The notes: generated by a model not told the origin, from the letters alone. 21,440 nt of DNA from CANHEE01 sp043777755 (GCA_043777755.1 JAYWHK010000240.1:1-21440), one strand, 5' to 3'. Shown: positions 1 to 7,807, numbered from the stretch's first letter. Numbers and translations: made by a program.

Positions 1-66
1 CTTCAGTCTTAATCTATCCTTCCCTTTTTTCTCTCACAAAATTACATTTTGTTTTTTATTTTTTTA

Positions 67-74
67 CAAAGGTA
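67..74 (-). promoter_or_regulatory. Possible -7 box reading leftward off the window
   Basis: The minus strand reads TACCTTTG, an exact match to the Bacteroidota primary sigma factor -7 consensus TAnnTTTG. No TTTG or TTG stands at the expected 19-21 nt upstream. If real it would drive a minus-strand gene lying beyond the left edge. The match is short and the region is AT-rich, so confidence is low. Confidence 0.3.
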
Positions 75-117
75 TGCTGCACCTAAAATATTTTTATAAA
101 AAACCCCTGTTGGGCTA

Positions 118-135
118 AAATAAACACGTTTATTT
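118..135. repeat. 18-bp palindrome just downstream of nadD
   Basis: AAATAAAC and GTTTATTT form a perfect 8-bp inverted repeat around a 2-nt centre. It lies 13 nt past the nadD stop. A weak CCC/GGG hairpin (105-114) follows on the minus strand and is trailed by a U run, so the two together may end nadD transcription. The palindrome could equally be a protein-binding site for a gene further left. Confidence 0.35.
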
Positions 136-147
136 CTATACGCCTAC

Positions 148-723
148 TTATTTGTACATTTTGCTACTTTCTAAGTAATCGAATACTTTTTCTGACACCA
201 AGTATTGAATAGATTTTTTGTTGCGAATAGCATCTCTGATATAAGTCGCTGAAATATCCAACATTGGTGCTTCAAAAAATTTAATTTTATGATGTGTTGC
301 CAGTTCGCCCAATTCGTAATTTGGACGTTTATAAACATAAACTTCATAGTTTTCAAGCAATTGTTCATAGTTTTTCCACTTGTGTAAAGTACCTACATTG
401 TCACCACCCATAATCAAAACAAACTCTTTTGTTGGGTATTTTTCTTTTAAATAAGTCAAAGTATCAATCGTATAAGAAGGTTTTGGCAAGGAAAATTCAA
501 TGTCAGAAACTTGCAATAGCAAATTGTCTTCGACTGCCAAACGTGCTAAATGCAAACGGTCATAATCGTTGGCAAGTGTATTTTTTTGTTTGAGTGGATT
601 CTGCGGAGAAACCACCAACCAAACTTTTTTCAAATCTGTATTGCTCACCATATAGTTGGCTATAATCAAATGCCCTACATGAATTGGGTTAAATGAACCA
701 AAAAAAAGTCCTATTTTTTCCAT
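148..723 (-). CDS. nadD: Nicotinate-nucleotide adenylyltransferase
   Basis: Transfers the adenylyl group of ATP to nicotinate mononucleotide to give deamido-NAD, a cytosolic step of NAD synthesis. The 191-residue protein opens with the nucleotidyltransferase signature GSFNPIHVGH (residues 9-18), whose HxGH is the phosphate-binding motif. It carries ISATYIR (157-163) near the C-terminus, the usual (S/T)xxxR element that closes the active site. Length is normal for the family. The ATG start leaves a 63-nt gap to the upstream large surface-protein gene, and a strong terminator lies in that gap, so nadD is probably transcribed separately, although no clear promoter box is visible. PanD- or CoaD-type relatives are excluded by the combination of motifs. 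Function is established for the family. Confidence 0.96.
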   Translation of the reverse strand: MEKIGLFFGSFNPIHVGHLIIANYMVSNTDLKKVWLVVSPQNPLKQKNTLANDYDRLHLARLAVEDNLLLQVSDIEFSLPKPSYTIDTLTYLKEKYPTKEFVLIMGGDNVGTLHKWKNYEQLLENYEVYVYKRPNYELGELATHHKIKFFEAPMLDISATYIRDAIRNKKSIQYLVSEKVFDYLESSKMYK

Positions 724-738
724 AATTGAAGAGAAATA

Positions 739-769
739 AAAAAATCCTTCCGAGTTGGAAGGATTTTTT
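739..769 (-). terminator. Intrinsic terminator of the CxxCH/SprB-repeat protein gene
   Basis: A perfect 13-bp stem (739-751 with 757-769) closes a 5-nt loop, with A/T tracts at both ends of the stem. In the minus direction it lies 18 nt past the stop of the large upstream gene and ends in a run of seven or more U. The symmetrical A/T tracts would let it work in both directions. Confidence 0.88.
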
Positions 770-786
770 ATTTTAAAATAAATAAA

Positions 787-3700
787 TTACATTTTCAAAA
801 TTCGTTTCATTGCAAAACCTTCGTTTCCTTCTACTTTCAAGAAGTAGATAGCACTTGGAAGATTACTCAAATCAAGACGACGAATGTCTTTTTCAAAGGT
901 TTGGATTAATTTCCCTTTGTCATCAAAAAGTTGAATCTTTTCTATTAAAACATCATTTTTGATTTCAATAGTCAAATAATCATTGCTTGGATTAGGGAAA
1001 ACACGGATTCCTTGCGCTAAGTTATTATCTTCTGTTCCAACGGATTCTGCTTTTATGTCAAAACATTCAGATTTAGAGCAAGCATTCGCATCAGTGATGG
1101 TAATACAGTATTTACCAGCTTTTACACTTGTCAAATCTTTTTTGGTTGAACCATCAGACCAAGCATATTTGAAAGGACTTGTACCACCATTTACGGTCAA
1201 GACAACACCGCCTCCGTTTGGATTAGCTGTTGATGGTTTGGTAATGACACCCATTGCAGTTATTGGCGTAGGTGCAAGCAAATTTATTGGCGTACTAACA
1301 GATTTGCAACCATACGCATCTGTAACGGTCAAGGTCACGCTGGCAGGAGCTTTGATAAATGCTGGATTTGATACTATAGACGAACCACTCCAACTGTATG
1401 AAAAAGGTAGAATACCTCCAGCTATTACTGCTGTAACGGTTGCTGTACTATCACAAGTAATTTTTGCTGATAAAACATTTGTGATTTTAGGCGAAACCAA
1501 AACATTCGCAGTATCTTTTCCAACACAACCATTTTGGTTTGTTGTCAAAACATAATATTTACCAGCATTTGCTGGTGTAATGTTTTGTAAATTAACGGTT
1601 TGGGAACTACCCGTGTAGCCATTATTACTTGTCCAAGTATAGGTTGTTGCTGTGTCTGGTACTACCAATATTGCTTTTAGCTGTCCGCTTGTACCTTCAC
1701 AGGCTTTGATGTCCGCTACTTGTACGTTTGGAATTGGAGAGATAGAAACAGTTGAAGATGCAGAGCTTTTACAGCCTTGTGCATTGGTAACAGTAACGGA
1801 ATATGTTCCAGCTTGATTTGTAATTAAACTGCTACTTGTTGTGTTATTACTCCATAAATATGTTCCCAAATTTGGCGTTGCTTCCAAAATAGCAACCGTC
1901 CCTTGGCAAATAATAGGCGAACCGCTAATGGTAACTTGCGGTATATCCTGAGCTTTATAAATCGTTATAGGGAATTGCGCTGAACAACCTAAGTTACTTG
2001 TTGCTGTCAATGTATAAGTACCAACATTATTAACGGTAGGTGTCAAAGACGTGTCTGCAAAATTATTGGGTCCCGCCCAAAGTTTTGTTGCTAAAATACT
2101 CGATGTCGTTGCATTGAGTTTTACACTACTTTTTGCACAAGTCAAAGTATCATTTTTCACTGTTACTACTGGCGATGGTGCTTGTTGTACAACTTGCGAA
2201 ACCGCCTTGGTACAACCGTTTGCCCCAGTTGCAGTGACAGAATATGTACCAGTATTTGCTACTGTAATTGTTGGAGTAGTAACATTTGTATTCCAAAGAT
2301 TAGACTGATAAATACCTGACAATGAAAGCGTTGCGCTTTTACTAGAACAAAGCGTTGATGGTCCCGTGATGCTAACATTTGGCTCAGTTTTATTCTCAAC
2401 AACTGTCGTAGAAGATGTTGATTTACAACCATTTGTTCCTGTTGCAGTTACGGTATAAGTACCTGCTGTACTAATTGTGGGATTACTATTCGAGGAATTA
2501 AAATTACCAGGACCCGACCATTGGTATGTTGAATTACTTGGATTAGCATTGGCACTTATTGTAGCACTTGCTTGTGAACAAGTCAATGTAGCTCCTGTTG
2601 TGCTTACCGTAGGCGGAGTGGTATTGGCAAGAACACCAATGAATTTACTGGCAGTACAACCATTCGCATTGTCAGTCACAACCACTGTAAAATTACCACC
2701 TTGATTTACAGTTGCTTTTGATGTCACAGCACCTGCAATAATCCCCGTTCCTGACCATTGAAAAGCCAAAGGCGAACTTGTACCCGTAGAAGAACTCGCA
2801 TCTAAAACAATGCTTGAATTGGTACAAGTCAAAGTCGGATTGATATTCGCAATTTGCGCACTTGGAGCAGCTGTATTGCTCTGTACAATGGTTGTTTCTA
2901 CTGCACTACAACCCGTTGCCCCGTTGGTAACAGTAACATTATAAGCACCTCCTTGTGTTACTGTATAACTTGAACTTGTCGAAGCTACAGTACCGCTTCC
3001 AGGAGTACCCCATTTATAGGTATAATTGATATTGGAAACCGCATTGCTCAATGTAACAGAATTGTTCAGACAAGTCAATGTTCCCGATGTCTGTATTTGT
3101 ACTGTAGGAGGCGTTTGATTAACACCTACATTCACTGTTGTGGATTGTTTACAATTGTCACCATCCGTCGCTGTTACTGTATAAATCCCTGATGTTGATA
3201 CGGAAATAAGAGAGCCAGATCCGCCATTTGACCAAGTATAAAAGAGGTTTCCTGTTCCGCCAGATGCAAAAGCACTGGCACTCCCAACATTGTTGCAATT
3301 GATACCCTGAGAGGAAGTTGAGTTGAAAACAATCGCAGGAGGTTGCAAAATCATAACACTGGCAGTTCCCGTTTGCGCTCCACAAGTGGCAGTTACGGTA
3401 TAGGTTGCTGGACTAAGATTCGTTGCAGTAGCACCACTTTGTCCGTTTGACCAAGCGTAAGTATAAGAACAGCCAGAGCCTCCTACAGCACCAACGGTTA
3501 CTGCGCCATTGCTGCCTCCATTACAAGTTACATTGTTTTGTGTCTGAACGGCAACTGTCAAAGGACTTGAAACTGCGCCTTGAAAAATTCCAGAAGCATT
3601 GGCACTAACGGCTTGATCACCACCATTTCCGCTGCCATTTCCTATGACAGAAGCCGCATAAAAATTAATGCTTGCACCATTGGTAAAAGAAGCTGGTGAC

Positions 3701-4101
3701 ATCCAGTTGAATGTCCATGTTACATTACTACCGCCCGAAAAACTTTTTGCAGGACTGTGTCCTACGTAACCACTCGAAACCGTTGTACCTGCGCCAGCAC
3801 TAAACGTACCAACATTTGCGCCAGCAACTTCTGATTTGAGTGAAAAACCAGCACGAATTGGCGTACCTGTTGTTTTATTAGAAGTAACAGTGATTACATA
3901 GCTTGTAGAAGGCATAATCGTAGAAGGGACACCTATCACTAAGTTCCCACCGAAATTACCTCCGCTATGACACTGTCCGCAAGTAGCACCATCGTTAGGA
4001 GAACCTGTACTCCCTTGTGGTGCGCTACCACTATTACTTAGCAACAAAACAGCTACCGCTATAATTGCAAAAAAAGAATATGCAGAACGAAAACGCTTCA
4101 T
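787..4101 (-). CDS. T9SS-secreted SprB-repeat protein with N-terminal choice-of-anchor-V domain and CxxCH motif
   Basis: A 1104-residue predicted surface protein. Residues 1-27 form a signal peptide. Residues about 28-172 resemble the choice-of-anchor-V (Reeler-like) domain, with the lead-in GSTGSPNDGATCGQCH: C41, C44 and H45 make a CxxCH haem-c type motif, and H115 in YVGHSP is a candidate second ligand. About eleven SprB/PKD-like repeats follow, each ending near G-x-Y-x-V-T-x-T-x-x-x-G-C, spanning roughly 175-1015. The last 75 or so residues, starting at RVFPNPSNDYLTIEI and ending with a KRILKM tail, are a type A T9SS sorting domain. It is the last gene of a minus-strand group and 70 nt downstream of a TlpA-like thioredoxin. 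Family knowledge supports secretion to the cell surface. Haem binding and any adhesin or electron-transfer role are inferred. No catalytic domain was recognised. Confidence 0.85.
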   Translation of the reverse strand: MKRFRSAYSFFAIIAVAVLLLSNSGSAPQGSTGSPNDGATCGQCHSGGNFGGNLVIGVPSTIMPSTSYVITVTSNKTTGTPIRAGFSLKSEVAGANVGTFSAGAGTTVSSGYVGHSPAKSFSGGSNVTWTFNWMSPASFTNGASINFYAASVIGNGSGNGGDQAVSANASGIFQGAVSSPLTVAVQTQNNVTCNGGSNGAVTVGAVGGSGCSYTYAWSNGQSGATATNLSPATYTVTATCGAQTGTASVMILQPPAIVFNSTSSQGINCNNVGSASAFASGGTGNLFYTWSNGGSGSLISVSTSGIYTVTATDGDNCKQSTTVNVGVNQTPPTVQIQTSGTLTCLNNSVTLSNAVSNINYTYKWGTPGSGTVASTSSSYTVTQGGAYNVTVTNGATGCSAVETTIVQSNTAAPSAQIANINPTLTCTNSSIVLDASSSTGTSSPLAFQWSGTGIIAGAVTSKATVNQGGNFTVVVTDNANGCTASKFIGVLANTTPPTVSTTGATLTCSQASATISANANPSNSTYQWSGPGNFNSSNSNPTISTAGTYTVTATGTNGCKSTSSTTVVENKTEPNVSITGPSTLCSSKSATLSLSGIYQSNLWNTNVTTPTITVANTGTYSVTATGANGCTKAVSQVVQQAPSPVVTVKNDTLTCAKSSVKLNATTSSILATKLWAGPNNFADTSLTPTVNNVGTYTLTATSNLGCSAQFPITIYKAQDIPQVTISGSPIICQGTVAILEATPNLGTYLWSNNTTSSSLITNQAGTYSVTVTNAQGCKSSASSTVSISPIPNVQVADIKACEGTSGQLKAILVVPDTATTYTWTSNNGYTGSSQTVNLQNITPANAGKYYVLTTNQNGCVGKDTANVLVSPKITNVLSAKITCDSTATVTAVIAGGILPFSYSWSGSSIVSNPAFIKAPASVTLTVTDAYGCKSVSTPINLLAPTPITAMGVITKPSTANPNGGGVVLTVNGGTSPFKYAWSDGSTKKDLTSVKAGKYCITITDANACSKSECFDIKAESVGTEDNNLAQGIRVFPNPSNDYLTIEIKNDVLIEKIQLFDDKGKLIQTFEKDIRRLDLSNLPSAIYFLKVEGNEGFAMKRILKM

Positions 4102-4152
4102 ATTTATTTAGATTTTTGAAAAAATTAAAAAATAATAAAGAGGTGAGAGGAG

Positions 4153-4160
4153 CAAAGATA
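4153..4160 (-). promoter_or_regulatory. Possible -7 box for the CxxCH/SprB-repeat gene
   Basis: The minus strand reads TATCTTTG, matching TAnnTTTG, 51 nt before the ATG of the large gene and just past the thioredoxin stop. No -33 TTTG is placed correctly, so the large gene may have its own weak promoter in addition to read-through. Confidence 0.4.
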
Positions 4161-4171
4161 TAATAAAAATT

Positions 4172-4705
4172 TTATTTCTTTAATCTATCGCCCAACATCC
4201 TGTCTAAATTTTCTGCCAACAAGTCCACACCAATGATAACACCGTTTTCATTGATAAGGTAAGATGTTGGAATAACTTTTACACCATATTGTTTTGCTAT
4301 TGGGTTATCAAACTCATTGAGTGACGAAATATGGTATTTCCAGATTAGCCCATCTTGCTGAATGGCTTTTTTCCAAGCCAATTCGTTTGTTTCAATACCA
4401 ACGCTTACAATTTCAAGCCCATTGGCATCTTTGAATTGTGCATTGTGGTATTTTTTATAAATAGGTAATAATTCGTGATTTGCTTTGCGACAAGGGCCAC
4501 ACCAAGAACCCCAAAAGTCAAGAATAACATATTTTCCTCTTAAATCAGCTAATTTGAAAGGCTCTCCATTGATTAAAGTAGCGGAAAACTCTGGTGTTTT
4601 TTCTCCATTGATAAATTTTGGTGCTTGATAAAGGTATTTTCCTATAAAACCCGCCAAGATTAAAGCTGGAATAAGGATATAAATGTAAGAATTCTTCCAA
4701 GTCAT
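4172..4705 (-). CDS. Membrane-anchored TlpA/ResA-like thiol-disulfide oxidoreductase
   Basis: A 177-residue thioredoxin-fold protein with an N-terminal hydrophobic anchor (residues 6-26), so the catalytic domain should face the periplasm. The redox motif is WCGPC (68-72), preceded by the typical YVILDFWGS strand. The cis-proline loop is VIPTSYL (P146), and TPEFSATLINGEPFKLADLRGK is the standard AhpC/TSA-TlpA entry strand. Relatives such as ResA and CcmG reduce the haem-binding cysteines of apocytochrome c; others act in general disulfide reduction. The next gene downstream encodes a CxxCH protein and the one upstream a cysteine-containing secreted dehydrogenase, so either could be a client; this is inference from position. 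The ATG at 4705 is preceded by a 124-nt AT-rich spacer with no recognisable promoter box. Confidence 0.9.
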   Translation of the reverse strand: MTWKNSYIYILIPALILAGFIGKYLYQAPKFINGEKTPEFSATLINGEPFKLADLRGKYVILDFWGSWCGPCRKANHELLPIYKKYHNAQFKDANGLEIVSVGIETNELAWKKAIQQDGLIWKYHISSLNEFDNPIAKQYGVKVIPTSYLINENGVIIGVDLLAENLDRMLGDRLKK

Positions 4706-4801
4706 ATTTTTTATTTTATTGTAAAATTATAATTAAGTACTTCGAGTGAAACAATCGACATTTTAAAATATTATAAACTATTGTAAATCAAAAAGTTAAA
4801 A

Positions 4802-4828
4802 GACTTACGACTTATTGACTTATGACTA
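4802..4828. repeat. Short GACTTA tandem repeat
   Basis: GACTTA occurs at 4802, 4809 and 4817, followed by GACTAC at 4824, a 7-8 nt period. It lies immediately after the dehydrogenase stop codon. ATTGACTTA recurs at 18577-18585 and 18738-18746, in two other intergenic stretches. Function unknown; it may be slipped-strand sequence. Confidence 0.5.
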
Positions 4829-4829
4829 C

Positions 4830-6236
4830 TTACTCAATCAAAAAAGCCTTTGAAACAATGCCATTTTGGTTTTCGACACTCAATATATAGTAGCCTTTTG
4901 CCCAGTTGCTGACATCAATTTTTTGGTACATTCCTTGAATTTTATCATTAAAAACATTTTTTCCATTAAGGTCATATATTTGGAAACTTTCGCCTTGAAC
5001 TTTTTTTCCAAAATCAAAATTAAGCGTTGTTTTCGCTGGTGTTGGATAAATTGTTACCCAACGCTCTGTGTTATTAAGCTCGCTACTGCTCACTGCTTGT
5101 TTCTTTGGCGTATATTCAATGATTTTATTCGGACCAGCACCAGGATAATTGGGCCCATTGGTTGCCAAGTAAATTGTTCCATTTTTGGGATTGATACAAA
5201 TATCTCTGATTCGTCCAAAATTCTGAAAATACAACTTTTCATCAATGACCGTTTTTCCATCAGCACTCATATTCATGACTGAAACACGAGGTTTTTTATT
5301 GTTAAAACCGCCCATCACACAAATTAAGATTTTATTTTTCCACTCAGGAATGGCATCGTGCGTGTAATAACACAAATCATTGACCGCTACACAAGGTGAC
5401 CAAGTCCAAATCGGTTCTTTTACATTATTTTCTTGACAAAAGGTTTGTTCTGTTGCAGTATTACACAAACCTTGAACGGAAGGCCAACCATAATTACGTT
5501 TTGGTTCGATGATATTGAACTCATCGTCATTGGTTTGTCCGTGTTCAGAACTATAAAGTTGTCCGTTAGGACCAAAGCATAAGCCTTGCGAATTGCGGTG
5601 TCCGAAAGAATAAATGTAACTGTTTGGATAAGGATTGTCACTTGGAATTGTTCCATCAAGGTTGATTCTCAATACTTTACCCAAAATAACATCTAATTTT
5701 TGGCTGTTTGTATTTTGTCCAACATCGCCTGTTGTCATTAAAATTTTATTGTCTTTTGAAATCAAAAGGCGAGAACCATTGTGAATATTTCCGCCAGCGA
5801 TGTTGTCTATTAATTTTTTTTCTTTGACTAAGGCTGTTCCATTCCACTCAAAACTTACCAACCGTTCTTTTGTTGCACCACTTTCAGTGTAGTTATAAAC
5901 AGCAAAAACCTTGTTGCTGTCTGGAAAATTAGGGTGGAAAGTAAAACCCAAAAGACCAGGCTCGCTTGTGCCTTTTCCTGCAATAACAGACTCAATATTA
6001 AGTACATACGTTAAAACTCCTGTATTTGGATTTAATCGAAAAATGCGACCTCTACGTTCTGTTCCCCAAATAAAATCATCTTTTCCATAAGTGATTTCCC
6101 AAGGAACATTGACAGTCGCAACCACTTCTCGGTAAGATAATATTGTGCTGTCTAATTTGACATCAAAAGCGTTTTGAGCAAAAATTGAAGACCACAAAAA
6201 AAATAAAAAAGCGAAAGATTGGATATTTTTTTTCAT
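4830..6236 (-). CDS. Secreted PQQ-dependent sugar dehydrogenase with T9SS type A sorting domain
   Basis: A 468-residue relative of soluble aldose sugar dehydrogenase (GSDH family, six-bladed beta-propeller), which oxidises sugars with pyrroloquinoline quinone. A signal peptide ends near A20. The active-site region is GGNIHNGSRL (148-157), with H152 as the likely catalytic base; the family more often has HNGGRL. Further canonical segments are LGKVLRINLDG (185-195), GHRNSQGL (212-219), SSEHGQTNDDEFN (229-241) with NYGWP (248-252), and GRIRDI (341-346), whose arginines bind PQQ in the family. The propeller ends near 378. A linker is followed by the type A T9SS sorting domain (about 392-468). Cysteines at 220, 258, 267, 282, 289, 306 and 347 suggest disulfides. 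The start is 18 nt after the upstream regulator's stop, so co-transcription is likely. Substrate is unknown, and no PQQ synthesis genes are visible here. Confidence 0.9.
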   Translation of the reverse strand: MKKNIQSFAFLFFLWSSIFAQNAFDVKLDSTILSYREVVATVNVPWEITYGKDDFIWGTERRGRIFRLNPNTGVLTYVLNIESVIAGKGTSEPGLLGFTFHPNFPDSNKVFAVYNYTESGATKERLVSFEWNGTALVKEKKLIDNIAGGNIHNGSRLLISKDNKILMTTGDVGQNTNSQKLDVILGKVLRINLDGTIPSDNPYPNSYIYSFGHRNSQGLCFGPNGQLYSSEHGQTNDDEFNIIEPKRNYGWPSVQGLCNTATEQTFCQENNVKEPIWTWSPCVAVNDLCYYTHDAIPEWKNKILICVMGGFNNKKPRVSVMNMSADGKTVIDEKLYFQNFGRIRDICINPKNGTIYLATNGPNYPGAGPNKIIEYTPKKQAVSSSELNNTERWVTIYPTPAKTTLNFDFGKKVQGESFQIYDLNGKNVFNDKIQGMYQKIDVSNWAKGYYILSVENQNGIVSKAFLIE

Positions 6237-6254
6237 CGTAAAAGCTTTATGATT

Positions 6255-7730
6255 TTACTCTGCCAATTTTGACAAAGTAGCTTGGATTTTTTTTCTCCGC
6301 TCACGCTCTTCCAAACGAACAGGCGGCATGACTCGTTCTTTGCAATCTACGACTGGACAGCGTTCACAAGTGACACCAACTTGTTGTGAAGAAATAGATG
6401 AGTCGTTTAAAAATTTTATTTTTTTATGCAAAAAAGCATCTATCTGCAAGCCAATCGTAACACTTACATTACGGTTTAGCGACGGATGCGATGGGCGAGC
6501 CATTGTAAAACAAAGGTATTCTTCACCAGATGCTACATATTTTGATTTTTGAACATCAAAAAGCATCGAATTGTTTTTGTTTTCTGGCAAAAATAAATCT
6601 TCTATCAAACCAATCGCTAACCAACGACGGCAATAATGCTCGTTAAGTCCATTAGAATGTGGCTGATGGCGATGGTACAAATGTAATTCTTTGTCTATTT
6701 CGTACTCGTTATTGTTTGTATTGTTCACGAAACGTAAAAAAAACAATTTTTCTATACCAAAAAAACGAGGTAAAACATTAAAACGCTGAAAAAGCGTTTC
6801 TGCCGAAACTTGGTATTTTTCTAATAAATTGGGTAAAAAATCTTTGTCAAGGCTTGGTTTTTCAAACCAAGTACTTATGTCTTTTACAAATCGCTCACGG
6901 GGAATCAAAATCGCTACGGCAAAATAAGCGGCTTTAAAATTATTCAAAACCTCTTCAAAAGTTTGCGCTTTTAAGCCAGGAATACCTCTTTCTGTAATGC
7001 CCAAATACTTAAAACCAAGTTCTTTTGCCAACTGATACGTTTTTTGATTTTCATTGAGCAAGCCATTGAGTAGAACTTTATTTTGGTGCGGTAAGGCTAC
7101 AGAGCGAAAATGTTGAAGCTCAGGAAAAGCTGCCAAACCATTTTCTACCATATCTGTATTAAAATTTTCGCTCAAAATATTGTTTAATTTTTGAGCTGAA
7201 ATTGGCGAATGTTCATTGGTGTGGTAAGTTGCCAAAAAACGGTCAGCTTCGTTTTCAATGTCTTCAAAATAATTGTTGTGGAGTTCTTGGTAAGCCCGAA
7301 GCGCACGGTAATAGAAATTTTCTTCCCGCAAGGCGTAAGTTCTACCAAGCTCAACCAAGGTAGAAATGAATGCGCCAACTTTTGTTGGTGCTTCAGCGAT
7401 GATTTCGACTACTTTATAAAAATCAATGCCAAACAAATCCAAAGGCAACTCATTCAAGAAGTTAGAATTGAGTAGGTCGCCAAGTGGCGCAAGATTTTTA
7501 CTCAAATTTTCAGAAATGAGTTCTTTGACAGAAACATCTAATGCTTTTGCCAATACTTCAATCTTGTCTTCTTTTGGGAATTTTTTCCCTTTTTCGATTT
7601 CGTTGAGGTAAGACATGGACATCTTGGTGCGTTCTGCGAACTCACCGAATGAAAGCCCTTTTGCTTGTCGCAGTTGTTTGACTTTCAGTCCAAAGATAAT
7701 TTTTTGATAAGTGGATTTTTGATTCAACAT
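6255..7730 (-). CDS. XRE-family regulator of the ScfR (short-chain fatty acyl-CoA regulator) type
   Basis: A 491-residue protein from the ATG at 7730; a 13-codon upstream extension from 7769 is possible but would run through a likely promoter. Residues 15-72 form an XRE helix-turn-helix (LRQAKGLSFGEFAERTKMS, then YLNEIEKGKKFP). The middle resembles an IrrE/ImmA-type domain, but the expected HExxH helix reads LAKELGFKYLG (234-244), so the zinc-protease site is lost. The C-terminal part carries C367-RRW and C455-x2-C458-P-x3-C463, followed by RVMPPVR, typical of ScfR/RamB/PrpR regulators. Mycobacterial PrpR has been reported to sense acyl-CoA and to bind an iron-sulfur cluster; transfer to this protein is inference. 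It precedes the PQQ dehydrogenase by 18 nt and may control that group and itself. Confidence 0.85.
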   Translation of the reverse strand: MLNQKSTYQKIIFGLKVKQLRQAKGLSFGEFAERTKMSMSYLNEIEKGKKFPKEDKIEVLAKALDVSVKELISENLSKNLAPLGDLLNSNFLNELPLDLFGIDFYKVVEIIAEAPTKVGAFISTLVELGRTYALREENFYYRALRAYQELHNNYFEDIENEADRFLATYHTNEHSPISAQKLNNILSENFNTDMVENGLAAFPELQHFRSVALPHQNKVLLNGLLNENQKTYQLAKELGFKYLGITERGIPGLKAQTFEEVLNNFKAAYFAVAILIPRERFVKDISTWFEKPSLDKDFLPNLLEKYQVSAETLFQRFNVLPRFFGIEKLFFLRFVNNTNNNEYEIDKELHLYHRHQPHSNGLNEHYCRRWLAIGLIEDLFLPENKNNSMLFDVQKSKYVASGEEYLCFTMARPSHPSLNRNVSVTIGLQIDAFLHKKIKFLNDSSISSQQVGVTCERCPVVDCKERVMPPVRLEERERRKKIQATLSKLAE

Positions 7731-7752
7731 TATAAGTCCAAAGGTAAGCGTT

Positions 7753-7774
7753 TTAGCGAATTTTCGCAAATCTA
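7753..7774 (-). promoter_or_regulatory. Near-palindromic operator overlapping a -7 box of the ScfR-type gene
   Basis: On the plus strand TTAGCGAA (7753-7760) and TTCGCAAA (7763-7770) form an inverted repeat with 7 of 8 matches and a 2-nt spacer. The minus strand at 7774-7767 reads TAGATTTG, a TAnnTTTG -7 box, so the repeat covers the box and the likely start point, about 25 nt before the ATG at 7730. RamB/PrpR-type regulators are known to bind TTTGCAAA-like half-sites, and TTTGCGAA resembles one. Autoregulation is inferred. No -33 element is evident. Confidence 0.45.
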
Positions 7775-7807
7775 TTTTGCTGAATCTTGGAAAAGTAGAT
7801 GAAAATT

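Noticed and set aside
983..1555. Long plus-strand open frame of 190 codons opposite the SprB-repeat gene
   Set aside because: It lies entirely antisense to a clear repeat protein, as do the other long plus-strand frames at 2051-2704, 14481-15107, 17328-17681 and 18105-18581. These follow from the codon use of Thr/Val/Ser-rich repeats and show no domain or promoter of their own.
787..4101. CRISPR-like or satellite periodicity in the large repeat genes
   Set aside because: The periodicity is at protein level (SprB/PKD-like modules of about 70-85 residues); the DNA units are diverged and there are no short identical direct repeats with unique spacers.
7208..7611. Overlapping plus-strand frames opposite the ScfR-type regulator
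   Set aside because: They are antisense to a well-supported helix-turn-helix gene and show no recognisable motif.
7731..7769. 13-codon extension of the ScfR-type regulator
   Set aside because: It would have to be transcribed from upstream of a TAGATTTG box and an operator-like palindrome located inside it, and family N-termini start close to the helix-turn-helix. It is not fully excluded.
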